Part shown: positions 20,935-33,320 of the stretch, in pieces
How positions within the stretch are numbered: the stretch's first letter is position 1
How the letters are laid out: each line of letters starts with the position of its first letter
Assembly: GCA_012295275.1 (NCBI GenBank)
Contig: CM022667.1
Coordinates: 7,620,038 to 7,655,037, forward strand
Direction of reading: 5' to 3'
From: Chrysomallon squamiferum
Lineage: Eukaryota > Mollusca > Gastropoda > Neomphalida > Peltospiridae
Length of the DNA: 35,000 bases
Position numbers and translations under genes: made by a program
The notes under the pieces: generated by a model
Database searches by the model: none
The model's input: the letters and a program-made list of their open reading frames with translations, nothing else
What the model was told of the DNA's origin: nothing

Positions 20935-22429
20935 GATTATTATTGTTGTTCTTTCTTTTTTCTTCTTTTTCAGAAACTGTTATTTTTCATTTGTCTCTTT
21001 GCCCTGGCTGCCTGCATCGTTCTTAGCGTGTACGTAAAATTTACAGTTTAGTTCAATTAATGTGTGTGTGTGTCTGTCTGTATATATGTACGTTACTGTG
21101 TATTTGTATGAATATGACTGTGTGCATTATTGTTTCTTTAAATGTTGATATGTGTATAATGATGGATGGTGATGATGATCATAATGAAAATAATAATAAT
21201 CAGATGATGAAGATGATTATAAAAATGTATTTCAGGGAGTCAGAGGATGATTTGCTGAAAATGTTCACTCCTGAGATTTTAGAAAAGATGAACAACTCGA
21301 CAGACGAAATGCTCAGAGCCAAGCAGCCGGTGTTTACCAAACCACCACAGACGACGTGTGAGCCGTGCCCGTACCGCTCTAAGATCGTCTTCAAGTTTTG
21401 TAACAACATCTGTACTATCATCAAACCCTACTTCTGGAGAGTCCGAACTGTATCTTGTCTGTGAGTAGTATCTTTGTTATATAAATAACATTCTATAAAA
21501 CATAGCAATCATGTAAATAGTATTTTGCAACTCATAGTATCATGTAAATTAGATTTTATAACAGATAGTACCATATGAATGATAGATTTTATAGCAGACA
21601 ATATTATACAAATAATATATTTTATAACAGATAATACTGTATGAACAGTATATTTTACAACACATAGTATCATATAAGTAATATTTTATAACACACAATG
21701 TCATATGTATGATTAAATATAAAACAAAACTGGATCAATGTTCTAGTATAAATAGCATGTAATGTACTATTATTTTTTTTAAAAGATTGTGTCTAATCGG
21801 ATTATGCAAATATTCTATCGCAAAATGTTTTTCATTATCTTATGCAAGTAAAAATTAACTATAAAGAATTAAACAGGTTGATCTGTATTTAAAAATGTAG
21901 CTGATAACAGAACATTCAGATACTCTGGTTTTATTTTATTATAGTAACTGATACATAGTGATGATATTAAGAGAGAGTGATACATAGTGATGATATTTAG
22001 AGATAGTAATGATACATAGTGATGATATTAATACATAGTAACTGATACATAGTGATGATATTAAGAGATAATAACTTGTACAGTGATGATATTAAGATAT
22101 AGTAACTGGTACATAGTGATGATATTAAGAAATAATAACTTGTACAGTGATGATATTAAGATATAGTAACTGATACATGGTGATGATATTAAGAGATAAT
22201 AACTTGTACAGTGATGATTTTAAGATGTAGTAACTGGTATCAATTTTAAATTTACAGATACAAGAGCTGTTATCCATTCTGTCCCTGTCCAAAGTTTAAG
22301 GCTCGCTGCCGTCCTACTGGTTACGCTAGATTCTGGTTTGTTGCTTACTGCAAAAAGCCCTGTAGAAATTGGCGTAAAGGTCGCAGTTTCAACTACTACT
22401 ACTTCCCACAGGATTGCAGGTGTCGATAA
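20626..22429 (+). CDS. Gene C: secreted 13-cysteine protein, 151 aa, four exons
   Basis: The exons are the ATG at 20626-20628, exon 2 at 20974-21029, exon 3 at 21236-21460 and exon 4 at 22258-22429 (TAA 22427-22429). All introns are GT-AG with phases 0, 2 and 2, and the total is 456 nt. The signal peptide (residues 1-19) is identical to that of B and D. The acidic leader and the N39/N40 sequons are kept. The linker before CEPC is five residues shorter than in B. Cysteines are at 61, 64, 75, 79, 94, 99, 103, 105, 112, 126, 130, 148 and 150. The exon 4 domain keeps CRPTGY, FWFVAYC, C-x3-C and FPQDC, with PCRNW in place of ACGKW. AATAAA is at 22491-22496. Intron 1 holds a (TTA)n run (20879-20934). 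No function is recognised. Confidence 0.87.
20879..20945. repeat. (TTA)n microsatellite in gene C intron 1
   Basis: A pure TTA run of about 18 units ending shortly before the pyrimidine-rich exon 2 acceptor. Confidence 0.95.
21945..22245. repeat. 33-bp minisatellite in gene C intron 3
   Basis: About 9 degenerate units of the cluster-wide 33-bp repeat ending just before the exon 4 acceptor. This is the shortest array of the four genes. Confidence 0.93.
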
Positions 22430-23345
22430 GAAGAATTCCTTGAAAAGAAAATGAATGATTATATTAAATAATAACAAAATGCAATGTAAAAATAAAATAT
22501 CATTCATTTTTATTACTGTTATGTCTTTTTTATTAGTTACTGTTGATGTGTTATAGCTCTAGTGTAGTAAATATGGAAATATTTAATTAAATTTTTTATT
22601 TTCATTGAGAATCTTCACCTGTCTGTAGTATTGTGAGTCAGTATGTACGGACGTGTGTTTGTGTGTGTCTGTTTTTGTTTTTAAGTGTGAATATTTGAAT
22701 ATGTGAGTGAATGCGTATGTGTGTGTGAATGTGTGAGTGTTTGTGTGAGTGAATATGTGAATATGTGAATGTGTGTGTGTACTCACATTCACGCAAGTTC
22801 AGTGTTTCAACAATGGTGACGTATTTGAATTATTTTCAAATCACAGATAAAATAAAACTTCAGAAATGCGATGTATACAACTACAACAGCGACATTATTA
22901 CTACAACACGTTCATCTTAGTTTTTTTGAATTGAGTGTCTCTATGAAAGAAATATCACGTTTTGTTAAAAACAACCCGTGTTTTATATAATTATATTTAA
23001 TTTAAATATGCTCAGAGTAAGACATTAAATGAACGCTAGACTTTCAGTAGAGTTTGAATGAGAGGAAAAGTAAAGTGATCATAATGAAAATAAAAGTTTT
23101 GGATGTTGTTATATTGCAGTCTGGTGAATATGTTGGGAATTTTTTAACGTCAGACGAATCAAAAAAATCTCAATAACTTGGCTGGTTATTGTTTGTGGTT
23201 TTAAGTGTGACGTTGTTCTTGCAGACGTTGTTCATTTTACATTTTAACTTTGTGCTATGAGTTAACAGTATTATATTTTTATTAGAAATAAACATCAAAT
23301 ACGACTAACGATATGAAGGATATGTCGACATCTTAATGTGTAATT
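22430..23345. other. 3' flank of gene C, cluster-conserved block
   Basis: AATAAA at 22491-22496, GT-rich low-complexity DNA (22660-22785), then the conserved block (about 22800-23340) that also follows genes A, B and D. No gene is seen. Confidence 0.65.
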
Positions 23346-24175
23346 AAATAATTATATAAAAAAGCAAAAACAAAGAAACCCCCCAAAAATAAACAACTAC
23401 AAATGTGTGTGTGTGTGTGTTTTAAAGAAGATAGAATTATATTATTTTGACTTGATTTCAGTTTTAAAACTTGTGTTCTTATATCTAAAACATTTGTATA
23501 AATAACGAAACCAGTCGTCAAAAATGAGTACACTTTTAAAACGTTGTGTGTTAATAAAACTACTACTACTACTACTACAACTAATAATAATAATAATAAT
23601 AACAACAATAATAATAATTATTATTTGTATTAGTATTATTAAACGTTTCTAAAAATCTTCTTTACAAATATATTATTATTATTATTATTATTATTTATTT
23701 ATTTATTGGTTGATTGAGTTATTGATTTGTTTTTCTGTTTTTATTTGTTTTGCTGTCATCATTTTCTTTACTTCTGATAAAAAATAATAATATATATATA
23801 TATTTTTTTCTGAATTAATTTATTTCGGTTTGAAGCCTTTTTTTTGCATTTTCTATTAAATTTAAAGACAAATATTATTTTTTTTATTTATTAACTGTAG
23901 ATATTCTGATTTATTCCGAGAGGCATCTCGATTCAAGGATTATTTTTCTTTTTTCTTTTTATAAACATCGACAAAACTAGATGAAAAATAGATGATGACT
24001 TCAAGCATGATGCCCGCTAGTATCTTCATTTACATTCTTTTATATCAGTGATTTTCTGATTTGGTGGTGTCATAGATAGACAGAGATAAACTTAAAAAAT
24101 TAGGAATAAACAAAATGTAAAGATGTAAAAATACGAAATAAATAAATAAATTTAAAAAACAATTGTGAAAAGAAG
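23346..24175. other. A+T-rich spacer with trinucleotide runs
   Basis: Homologous to 14270-15231 in unit 2, with shorter CTA/AAT/TTA runs (23560-23705) and an (AT)n run near 23792. No gene is recognised. Confidence 0.6.
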
Positions 24176-24447
24176 AGGATAGATCGTAGAAACCATATTG
24201 CCTCTTGCTACACCACTAAAGTAATTTGCACTTTCATTTACGATTTAATTTCCAAACAAACACTTTAAATATCTATTTTAAGTTTAGATGTTGACTAACA
24301 GTTTGTGCTTTTAGTTGTATTTCTCTGTGACTGGTTTGGGAAGTTTTAAACATGGCAGACTAGTTCTGATTCGAAGATAATGTGTGTTACGTCACAGTTA
24401 GAAATAAAACATGACTCGCTTGCTCTTTGTTTCGTCACAGTAAACGG
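24176..24447 (+). repeat. Left inverted-repeat arm (unit 3)
   Basis: Same sequence order as the arms at 15232 and 32407, and an uninterrupted (empty) version of the hAT-like insertion site at about 24357-24375. It passes into the Tigger relic exactly as in unit 2. Confidence 0.78.
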
Positions 24448-24464
24448 GAAAATAAAAGAGAATG

Positions 24465-24620
24465 TAAAGAAATAAACTGGTTTTGTAAAGTGTACAGGGT
24501 TAGGGTTTCTCCATCTGTTCAGGGACAGAGGCCCACATCTTAGAAATTATTTTAACAAAGCAAAAACTCGACAGGGCTTCTGCTCGTAACTCGGATAATT
24601 CGTAAGTCAATGTACCAGTG
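24465..24620 (-). mobile_element. Tigger/pogo relic, internally deleted
   Basis: Shares both outer parts of the 15493-15990 element: the transposase-derived VKIISK segment (24490-24555) and the terminal sequence ending TGTACCAGTG at 24620. It lacks about 320 bp, including the transposase start. This places the insertion before the duplication of units 2 and 3. Confidence 0.72.
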
Positions 24621-24890
24621 CAAATGTTAACTCAGCCTGTATATACATTTTGCATTGGCGACAGGAAAGTTATCTAGTTTACACTGTAATGACTGGGAGG
24701 CGGTGTTTATTATCAACAAAGATTGACGTATAAATACAGGAAAATCAGGCTTATATAAAATAATTAAAACTATATAATAATAATTTATTTTCAATCACGT
24801 AATTAGAAATAGTAAATTTAATTAATTATAAAATACATTTTTTTTTCTATTTTTTTTTACTGATTTAAATTTGATTTGTTGATGTCATAG

Positions 24891-25086
24891 TTACTTTGGA
24901 CATCTGCACGTGCAGTCTTGTGGTAGGCTCAAGTAGTTGTAACTCTCGCCTTCTTTCCAGTGATCACATGGTTTTTCACAGAAAGCTTTCACCCAGAACG
25001 TCACGTAACCAGTGGGTTGGCAGACCGCTTTTTCTATTTCACTGATTCCATTGCAACATGGACAGAACTGTGAGCAGTCTTCATAT
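24891..25086 (-). pseudogene. Minus-subfamily exon 4, intact frame (25 kb)
   Basis: On the minus strand, acceptor TTTTCAG at 25087-25093, exon start at 25086 in phase 2, and TAA at 24893-24891 after 64 codons. It encodes a C-x3-C-x-C-C start, then CQPTGY, FWVKAFC, C-x3-C, W, SYNY and PQDC-x-C-x-C. The C-x13-C-x3-C-x17-C-x-C framework equals that of genes A-D, with two extra cysteines. It is more acidic than the plus-strand domain. The exon itself has no lesion, but the adjoining exon 3 is truncated and no exon 2 follows upstream, so the gene copy is probably dead unless upstream exons lie elsewhere. Confidence 0.72.
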
Positions 25087-25244
25087 CTGAAAATAATTTT
25101 TAGTAAACACATTCACTAGTTTTATCTACATCGATACAACGATAAAAAAACTTGACAGATAATGAGAGTAACATCAAAAGATCACGAAACAAGAAAACAA
25201 ATACATCGATTGTTTTTATAGATTAATCGTTCATTTTTCCTGAA

Positions 25245-25249
<5 letters not shown>

Positions 25250-25321
<72 letters not shown>
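25250..25321. repeat. (GA)n microsatellite in minus-subfamily intron 3
   Basis: A pure GA run between exon 4 and exon 3 of the 25-kb minus-strand copy, with the same right junction as at 18793. Confidence 0.96.
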
Positions 25322-25324
<3 letters not shown>

Positions 25325-25376
25325 TGTAGGAGGACTGATCTGTGACTAAAATGAACATTTAATTTAAATCACTTAC

Positions 25377-25478
25377 AGACATTTCACAGATCTAATTTTA
25401 ATGTCAGAATCCATAATTTTACAGCCGCCATCACAGAAATCTTCAACATGAATCTCCTCGTATGCACACGGCTCACGT
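25377..25478 (-). pseudogene. Truncated minus-subfamily exon 3 (25.4 kb)
   Basis: The donor and the C-terminal part (FCDGGC, SVKC) are kept. At the CEPC motif two bases are missing, and the homology stops; the sequence beyond matches 10200-10260 instead. It is a non-functional partner of the exon 4 at 24891-25086. Confidence 0.75.
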
Positions 25479-25627
25479 GAAATAATTTGTATGAAAGTAA
25501 CAAGTAACTTTTTGAAAGTAAATAATTATAACTCAGTCCCAGAAAGCAAGAATACCGAACTTCATCTAGTTTTATCATGTAATGGAGTTAAATTAATATT
25601 AATCGCTTTTTATTAAAACACACCGAA

Positions 25628-25752
<125 letters not shown>

Positions 25753-25834
25753 GTACTTCTCTTTCTGTCTTTCTTTTTTTCTCTGTCACTGCTTCTCTCT
25801 TTGTCTTTCCCTGTCTGTCTCTCTGTATTTGGTT

Positions 25835-26230
25835 TGTTCTTAAGACTTGTCATAAGATGTGACAGATCACATGATCGATACCGCTCAGTGGCATACTATG
25901 ATGAGAATGTGTGTACGAAAGATTTCTATGTATGAAAATGTTTAGATTACTACTTCGGACATATTTTCTGTAAATCTATGACGTACACTCAGTCGTTTTT
26001 ATACTGATTTCAATTTACTCTGACTGCGCACAGAGGTATAAATATCTTTTGTAAACTTACAAATGATAGTTGTTAGTTTGTGTGTGTGTCTGTGTGTGTG
26101 TGTGTGTGAATAAAAAATAAAAATAAATAAAGGCAATAAAGTAACACAAATTCTTGTGTTCATTGTTATTATCATTTATTATTACTATTATTATTATTGT
26201 TATTACTGTTGTTGTTGTTGTTGTTCTTGC

Positions 26231-26275
<45 letters not shown>

Positions 26276-26640
26276 ATCATCTTGAGCACATTTATTATAG
26301 TTGTTGCTGGTTTTTTATTCTTCTTCTTATTATCATTATCATTACTGTTGTTGTTGTCATTGCTAATATTATTATTGTTGTTGTTGTTGTTTTAAGGTGT
26401 GTTTGATGTCACGCTGACACATTCTGTGTTGTTGATCAGCTAAACGGATCAACGTTTTTTTCTGTCTTGTTTTGAGGACTATCAAACAAGGATCAAACAG
26501 CTTTTTAAACTTAGATGTTTCAGAAAGGTAAACATTAAATAATAATTAAAGGAAACAAACAAGAAAAGACCCGGAAAGAAGACAAACATAAATAGAAACC
26601 AGCCAGCCAAACAAACATACAAAGTTATTAAAGCAACAAA
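25835..26640. other. Duplicated spacer block, copy 2
   Basis: Copy of 17340-18300, including the candidate minus-strand TATA box (25996-26003). No gene is recognised. Confidence 0.7.
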
Positions 26641-26651
26641 CATAACAACAA

Positions 26652-26745
<94 letters not shown>

Positions 26746-26832
26746 TAATAATAATAATAGTAAGAAGAATAGTAATAATAATAATATAATAATAATGACA
26801 ACAATAATAATAATAGTAATAATAATAATAAA
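26652..26832. repeat. (AAT)n microsatellite
   Basis: A long, slightly interrupted AAT run followed by an AC-rich tract (26836-27180). It gives spurious poly-Ile, poly-Leu and poly-Tyr frames. Confidence 0.96.
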
Positions 26833-27364
26833 TAAATACACACATACACAAACATATTCACGCACAATTGCACACACATTCACACACATATTCAGACACC
26901 AACATGCGTATTCACTCACACACACAATCAAACATATATTAACACACACATACACATACGAATTCACACACAAACACACACACATTTACATATTCTTACA
27001 CATACTCGCGCATTTACACTCAAACATACACACACAAATACACACATGTGCTCACCTACATATGCATTCACACACAAACACACATACGTTCACATATTCA
27101 CACACGCACTCACACCCACGCGCATTTACGCAAAAGCACACACATTCAAACACGAACACACGTCAGTATACACACAGTCACAATATTACAGATTGGTAAA
27201 CCATATGAAGATTCTCACAGAATATTAAAAGATACATTTACTACTCTAGAGATATCACACACTAATAACAGTAACAAAACAAGCAAACAAACAAAAACAA
27301 AAAACAAAAGAAACGACAAAAAACAATAACAGAAACAAAATAATGACACCTCTTATATCTGTTA

Positions 27365-27560
27365 AATTAATAATTTATATCAGTTACTACAGCTCAATAT
27401 CATCAATTTGTATGAGTTACTATCTCTTAACATCATCACTTTATATCAGTCCCTACATCTTAACATCATCACTTGTATCAGTTACTATCTCTTAATGATA
27501 TTAAAATATAGTAACTAATACAAAGTGATGATATTAAGACATAGTAGCTGATATATTATA
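27365..27560. repeat. Palindromic remnant of the 33-bp minisatellite
   Basis: About three units in reverse orientation (GTTACTATCTCTTAACATCA type) are followed directly by about two units in forward orientation (TGATATTAA...ATAGTAACTAATAC). It lies outside any intron 3, next to a (GA)n run. Confidence 0.85.
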
Positions 27561-27618
27561 TTATTTTAATTAAGTTTAGAAATCTCTCTGTCGCTCTCAT
27601 GCATTATATCACTTTGCA

Positions 27619-27742
<124 letters not shown>

Positions 27743-27794
27743 TGTAGGAGGACTGATCTGTGACTAAAATGAACATTTAATTTAGATCACTTAC

Positions 27795-27922
27795 AGACAT
27801 TTCACAGATCTAATTTTAATGTCAGAATCTATAATTTTACAGCCGCCATCACAGAAATCTTCAACATGAATCTCCTCGTATGGACACGGCTCACACGTGG
27901 TTTGTCGACTTACAAACGGAAA
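27795..27922 (-). pseudogene. Minus-subfamily exon 3, 5'-truncated (27.8 kb)
   Basis: Nearly identical to 18849-18989 from the donor up to the codons before QTTCEPC, then the homology stops at about 27922 in an AAC triplet tract. Roughly 270 bp, including the acceptor, have been lost. CEPC, FCDGGC and the last cysteine are intact. Confidence 0.75.
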
Positions 27923-28303
27923 ACAACAACAACAACGACAATAGTACTTGTGATAGTAGTACTAGTAGTAGCAGTAGTGGCACCTTTAGCAGTATGAGTG
28001 GTAGTAGTACTCATAGTATCAGTAGCAGCAGTAGTAAGAATAGTTAAAATTAGCAATACGCTTTAAATGTGTCTCAAAAACAATTGTTAATTGGACCATA
28101 AACGAAATTATAGGAAATAAATAAAGAAGGAATGAAATAAGTAAAGTGAAATAAATAAATAAATAAATAAATAAACAAACAAGTCAATAAATAAATAAAA
28201 GTGAAGTAAATATATAAATACATAAAGAAAGAAAGAAAGAAAGAAAGAGAGAAAAGAACTAAATGGTGTAGGAAATGATTTGTTAATTACAAAGTATATT
28301 TTT

Positions 28304-28348
28304 TACTGGAATCCATACACAACAGTGACCAAAACAGTGAGTTCGGAA
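28304..28348 (-). pseudogene. Decayed minus-subfamily exon 2 (28.3 kb)
   Basis: Matches the decayed exon 2 at 19674-19708, with the same lost acceptor. In addition, the GT of the donor has changed. Confidence 0.55.
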
Positions 28349-28386
28349 ACAGAAAGAAAACTGAATGCAATGTTTATATATCTCTA

Positions 28387-28390
28387 TCTA

Positions 28391-28429
<39 letters not shown>

Positions 28430-28442
28430 TTATTTATTTATT
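28387..28442. repeat. (AT)n / (TTTA)n repeat upstream of gene D
   Basis: About 18 AT units followed by TTTA tetranucleotides. It replaces the (AAT)n run found upstream of gene C. Confidence 0.93.
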
Positions 28443-28793
28443 TTCTTAACTTACAATCTACACACACACACACACAAACTTTTTCTTATCATTTTCCCCA
28501 GCAGATGCTAACAGTTGCCAGATATCTGAAAGATGTGTTATATAGCTGACTATCGTACAGAAAACCAGTGATTTTTTTTTTGTTGTTCTTGTTTTTTCTT
28601 TTTCAGTTGATTGTATTTCTTTAAATTTTCACTTCTGTCATTAAGAATCAAATTTTTCTTAAGCTTACACATTTGATCACGTGGCATATTTCAAGAGGAT
28701 GTCTATGAAGAAATCAGTCACATCATTTACATATGTTTACCTGTTTTCTTTTCCTGTTTTTTAAAAAACAAATTTTGTTTTCCAGTGTGTCTG

Positions 28794-28890
28794 ATTGGTC
28801 GACGCTAACCGGATACAGTTTGAAATTGTCATTGGACAAGAGGGCGCTGAGACTGCTATAAAAATACAAGATGCTGGTACGAGTAGTCAA
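28794..28890 (+). promoter_or_regulatory. Core promoter of gene D
   Basis: Inverted CCAAT boxes at 28794-28798 and 28831-28835, TATA box at 28857-28864, with initiation expected near 28887. I saw no difference from gene B from the first CCAAT box to the ATG. Confidence 0.8.
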
Positions 28891-28950
28891 TACACCGCAC
28901 ACCCCGTTCAAGATTTTCCAGATATTCGCTTGTTCTGTGTATCTGCGACA

Positions 28951-30930
28951 ATGGTAAGAAATATTTTAATATTTTATAACGTGTAAGTTAAAGTGTTCTT
29001 ATCTTGGTGTAATTAATTTAGTTTTTGAATCTTTATTAAGTTTTGAAAATGTTTAATGTTAGAAATAATATTGTTGACATATAGTTAGTTAATAACACTT
29101 AAATGATAATTTGCTTTCAATTCATAATGGATTACTAGATAGCTAGATAGATAGACAAATACATAAATAGATATATTATTATTATTATTATTATTATTAA
29201 TATTATTATTCGTACTTTTTTCTTCTTTTTCAGAAACTGTTATTTTTCATTTGTCTCTTTGCCCTGGCTGCCTGCATCGTTCTTAGCATGTACGTAAAAT
29301 TTACAGTTTAGTTCAATTAATGTGTGTGTGTGTGTATGTTATTGTGTATTTGTATGAATATGACTGTGTGCATTATTGTTTCTTTAAATGTTGATATGTG
29401 TATAATGATGGATGGTGATGATGATCATAATGAAAATAATAATAATCAGATGATGAAGATGATTATAAAAATGTATTTCAGGGAGTCAGAGGATGATTTG
29501 CTGAAAATGTTCACTCCTGAGATTTTAGAAAAGATGAACAACTCGACAGACGAAATGATGAGAGCCAAGACGCAGTCGTTTTTCAAACCACAGACGACGT
29601 GTGAGCCGTGCCCGTACCGCACTAAGATCGTCCTGACGTTTTGTAACAACATCTGTACTATCATCAAACCCTACTTCTGGAGAGTCCGAACTGTATCTTG
29701 TCTGTGAGTAGTATCTTTGTTATATAAATAACATTCTATAAAACATAGCAATCATGTAAATAGCATTTTGCAACTCATAGTATCATGTAAATTAGATTTT
29801 ATAACAGATAGTACCATATGAAAGATAAATTTTATAGCAGACAATATTATACAAATAATATATTTTATAACAGATAATACTGTATGAACAGTATATTTTA
29901 CAACACATAGTATCATATAAGTAATATTTTATAACACACAATGTCATATGTATGATTAAATATAAAACAAAACTGGATCAATGTTCTAGTATAAATAGCA
30001 TGTAATGTACTATTATTTTTTTTAAAAGATTGTGTCTAATCGGATTATGCAAATATTCTATCGCAAAATGTTTTTCATTATCTTATGCAAGTAAAAATTA
30101 ACTATAAAGAATTAAACAGGTTGATCTGTATTTAAAAATGTAGCTGATAACAGAACATTCAGATACTCTGGTTTTATTTTATTATAGTAACTGATACATA
30201 GTGATGATATTAAGAGAGAGTGATACATAGTGATGATATTAATACATAGTAACTGATACATAGTGATGATATTAAGAGATAGTAACTGATACTTAGTGAT
30301 AATATTAAGAATAGTAACTGATACATAGTGATGATATTAAGATATAGTAACTGGTACATAGTGATGATATTAAGAGATAATAACTTGTACAGTGATGATT
30401 TTAAGATGTAGTAACTGATACATGGTGATGATATTAAGAGATAATAACTTGTACAGTGATGATATTAAGATATAGTAACTGGTACATAGTGATGATATTA
30501 AGAGATAATAACTTGTACAGTGATGATTTTAAGATGTAGTAACTGATACATGGTGATGATATTAAGAGATAATAACTTGTACAGTGATGATTTTAAGATG
30601 TAGTAACTGGTACATAGTGATGATATTAAGAGATAATAACTTGTACAGTGATGATATTAAGATATAGTAACTGATACATGGTGATGATATTAAGAGATAA
30701 TAACTTGTACAGTGATGATTTTAAGATGTAGTAACTGGTATCAATTTTAAATTTACAGATACAAGAGCTGTTATCCATTCTGTCCCTGTCCAAAGTTTAA
30801 GGCTCGCTGCCGTCCTACTGGTTACGCTAAATTCCGGTTTGTTGCTTACTGCAAAAAGGCCTGTGGAAAGTGGCGTAAAGGTCGCAGTTTCAACTACTAC
30901 TACTTCCCACAGGATTGCAGGTGTCGATAA
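28951..30930 (+). CDS. Gene D: secreted 13-cysteine protein, 150 aa, four exons
   Basis: The exons are the ATG at 28951-28953, exon 2 at 29234-29289, exon 3 at 29482-29703 and exon 4 at 30759-30930 (TAA 30928-30930). All introns are GT-AG with phases 0, 2 and 2, and the total is 453 nt. The signal peptide is the same as in B and C. The acidic leader has N39/N40 sequons, and the linker is the shortest of the intact genes. Cysteines are at 60, 63, 74, 78, 93, 98, 102, 104, 111, 125, 129, 147 and 149. The exon 4 domain is basic. The otherwise invariant tryptophan of the FW motif is arginine (residue 120, CGG for TGG). AATAAA is at 30992-30997. It is closest to gene C in introns and 3' flank. Function unknown. 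Confidence 0.87.
30183..30745. repeat. 33-bp minisatellite in gene D intron 3
   Basis: About 17 units, partly organised as a higher-order repeat that alternates an AACTGATACATGGTGATG-type unit with a shorter AATAACTTGTACAGTGATG-type unit (30375-30745). Confidence 0.93.
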
Positions 30931-31860
30931 GAAGAATTCCTTGAAAAGAAAATGAATGATTATATTAAATGATAACAAAATACAGTGTAAAAATAAAATG
31001 TCATTCATTTTTATAAGTCTGATGTTGTTTTTCTTTTGTTCCTGTTGTTGATGTGCTATAGCTCTAGTGTAGTAAATTTGAAAATATTTAATTAAACCTG
31101 TCTGTAGTATTGTGAGTCAGTAAGAACTCACGTGTGTTCGTGTTTGTGTGTTTTCTGCTTTTGTGTTTGAATATTTGAATATGTGAGTGAATGCGTATGT
31201 GTGTGTGAATGTGTGAGTATTTGTGTGAGTGAGTGTGTGTGTGTGTGTGTGAATGTGTAAATGAATGTGTGTGTGTACTCGCACACTCGACTTCAGTGTT
31301 TTGAACTATGGTGACGTATTTGAATTATTTTCAAATTACAGATAAAATAAAACTTCAGAAATGCGATGTATACAACTACAACAGCGACATTATTACTACA
31401 ACACGTTCATCTTAGTTTTTTTTGTATTGAGCGTTTCTATGAAAGAAATATCACATTTTGTTAAAAACAACCCGTGTTTTATATAATTATATCTAATTTA
31501 AATATGCTCAGAGTAAGACATTAAATGAACGCTAGACTTTCAGTAGAGTTTGAATGAGAGGAAGAGTAAAGTGAACATAATGAAAATGAAAGTTTTGGAT
31601 GTTGTTGTATTGCAGTCTGGTGAATATGTTGGGAATTTTTTAACGTATTTTATGAATGTCAGAGAAAACAAAAAATCTGAATAAGTTTGCTAGTTATTGT
31701 TTGTGGTTTTAAGTATGAAATTGTTCTTGCAGATATTGTTCATTTTATATTTTAACTTTGTGCTAGGAGTTAAGATTATTATACTTTTTAATTAGAAATG
31801 AACATCAAATACGACGGACGAAATGAAGAATATGTCGACATCTTAATGTGTCAACAAAAA
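30931..31860. other. 3' flank of gene D, cluster-conserved block
   Basis: AATAAA at 30992-30997, GT-rich DNA (31190-31280), then the conserved block (31300-31855) as after genes A, B and C. No gene is recognised. Confidence 0.65.
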
Positions 31861-31891
31861 GTTATTAATAAACAAACTAACAAAAAAACTA

Positions 31892-31950
<59 letters not shown>
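31892..31950. repeat. (AAT)n microsatellite
   Basis: An AAT run followed by AAC units to about 31965. A second AAT run lies at 32187-32228. Confidence 0.95.
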
Positions 31951-32182
31951 CAACAACAACAACAATAACCATTAATAAGAAATAAATAATTAAATAGATA
32001 AGCAAGAAAAAAGCAGACTAAAAAATGCAAGAAAAAAGACAACAAATGTGTGTGTGTGCGTGTATGTGCGTTTTGAAGAAGATCAAATTATCTTAATATA
32101 ACTTGATTTTTGTTTTAAAACTGCAACATTTTTACAAATAACAATACCAGTCTGAAATGAGTACAGTTTTAAAACGCTGTTG

Positions 32183-32230
<48 letters not shown>

Positions 32231-32406
32231 GACAATCAAGCATGATGCCCGCTAGTATGCCCATTTACATTCTTTTATATCAGTGATTTTCTGATTTGCT
32301 GGTGTCATAGATAGACAGAGATAAACTTAAAAAATTAGAAATAAACAAAATGTAAAGATGTAAAAATACGAAATAAATAAATAAATTTAAAAAAAAATGA
32401 GAAAAG

Positions 32407-32760
32407 AAGAGGATAGATCGTAGAAACCATATTGCCTCTTGCTACACCACTAAAGTAATTTGCACTTTCATTTACGATTTAATTTCCAAACAAACACTTT
32501 AAATATCTATTTTAAGTTTAGATGTTGACTAACAGTTTGTGCTTTTAGTTGTATTTCTCTGTGACTGGTTTGGGAAGTTTTAAACATGGCAGACTAGTTC
32601 TGATTCGAAGATAATGTGTGTTACGTCACAATTAGAAATAAAACATGACTCGATTGATCCCTTTTTCGTCACAGTCAACGTCATTTCCGGGGTTTGAACT
32701 TAGTACTTATCTGTCTGAAGGTAAAGGTTAGCCAGTATGATTCCGGCTAGCATTTGACAA
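32407..32760 (+). repeat. Left inverted-repeat arm, complete (unit 4)
   Basis: The full arm of about 350 bp, from GATCGTAGAAACCAT to TCCGGCTAGCATTTGACA. Its inverted counterpart is 34190-34520, giving a hairpin-capable structure with a spacer of about 1.4 kb. It contains an uninterrupted version of the hAT-like target site near 32591. Confidence 0.8.
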
Positions 32761-33071
32761 TGATTATGGCTTCACATTCCTTTAGATTGTCATTTAGTCG
32801 TACAGAAACACGGTACGAGAAGAAACCCAAGACCCACAAACAGCGAGTCAGTGAGTGAAAAAATGAACGTACTTACGTGCCTGAAGGCAATAACTTAGCC
32901 AATAAGACCAAAAAAAAAAAATAATAATAACTAAATAAAATAAAATAAAATAAAATAAATAAAATATTATTATTTGAATGTAATAAAACAACTACAAAAT
33001 AATATATATATTTTAAAAGCACATTTGCACCAATAGATGTCATTAAAACAGAAAAGAATCGTAACCGGAAG
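32761..33071. other. Spacer within inverted-arm structure
   Basis: A+T-rich sequence with short poly(A) and TAAAA runs (32909-32965). No gene is seen. Confidence 0.5.
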
Positions 33072-33320
33072 GAGATTAAATTATTATTACTCGTTTTTAA
33101 CTGTTAAAGTCTAATTTAATGTTTTCTTCATTAGCAATATTTGTTTCACTGGCATCAACGTTTTCTAATAGTTTATGTAAACATGACACACACACAAAGA
33201 AATCTTCACTGAGTCTGTTAACGTGCACGTGCAGTAAAATACAGCAGTTGAAGAAAATCAGCAGATAACTGAATATTAGAAAAAACAGTTTAACTACACA
33301 GTCTGTTAATGTCACACAGA
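33072..33320 (-). other. Conserved spacer block, copy 2
   Basis: Homologous to 6220-6490. The minus-strand hydrophobic open stretch is kept with a few conservative changes and extends further here. As in copy 1 there is no demonstrable start, exon boundary or downstream domain. Confidence 0.35.
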
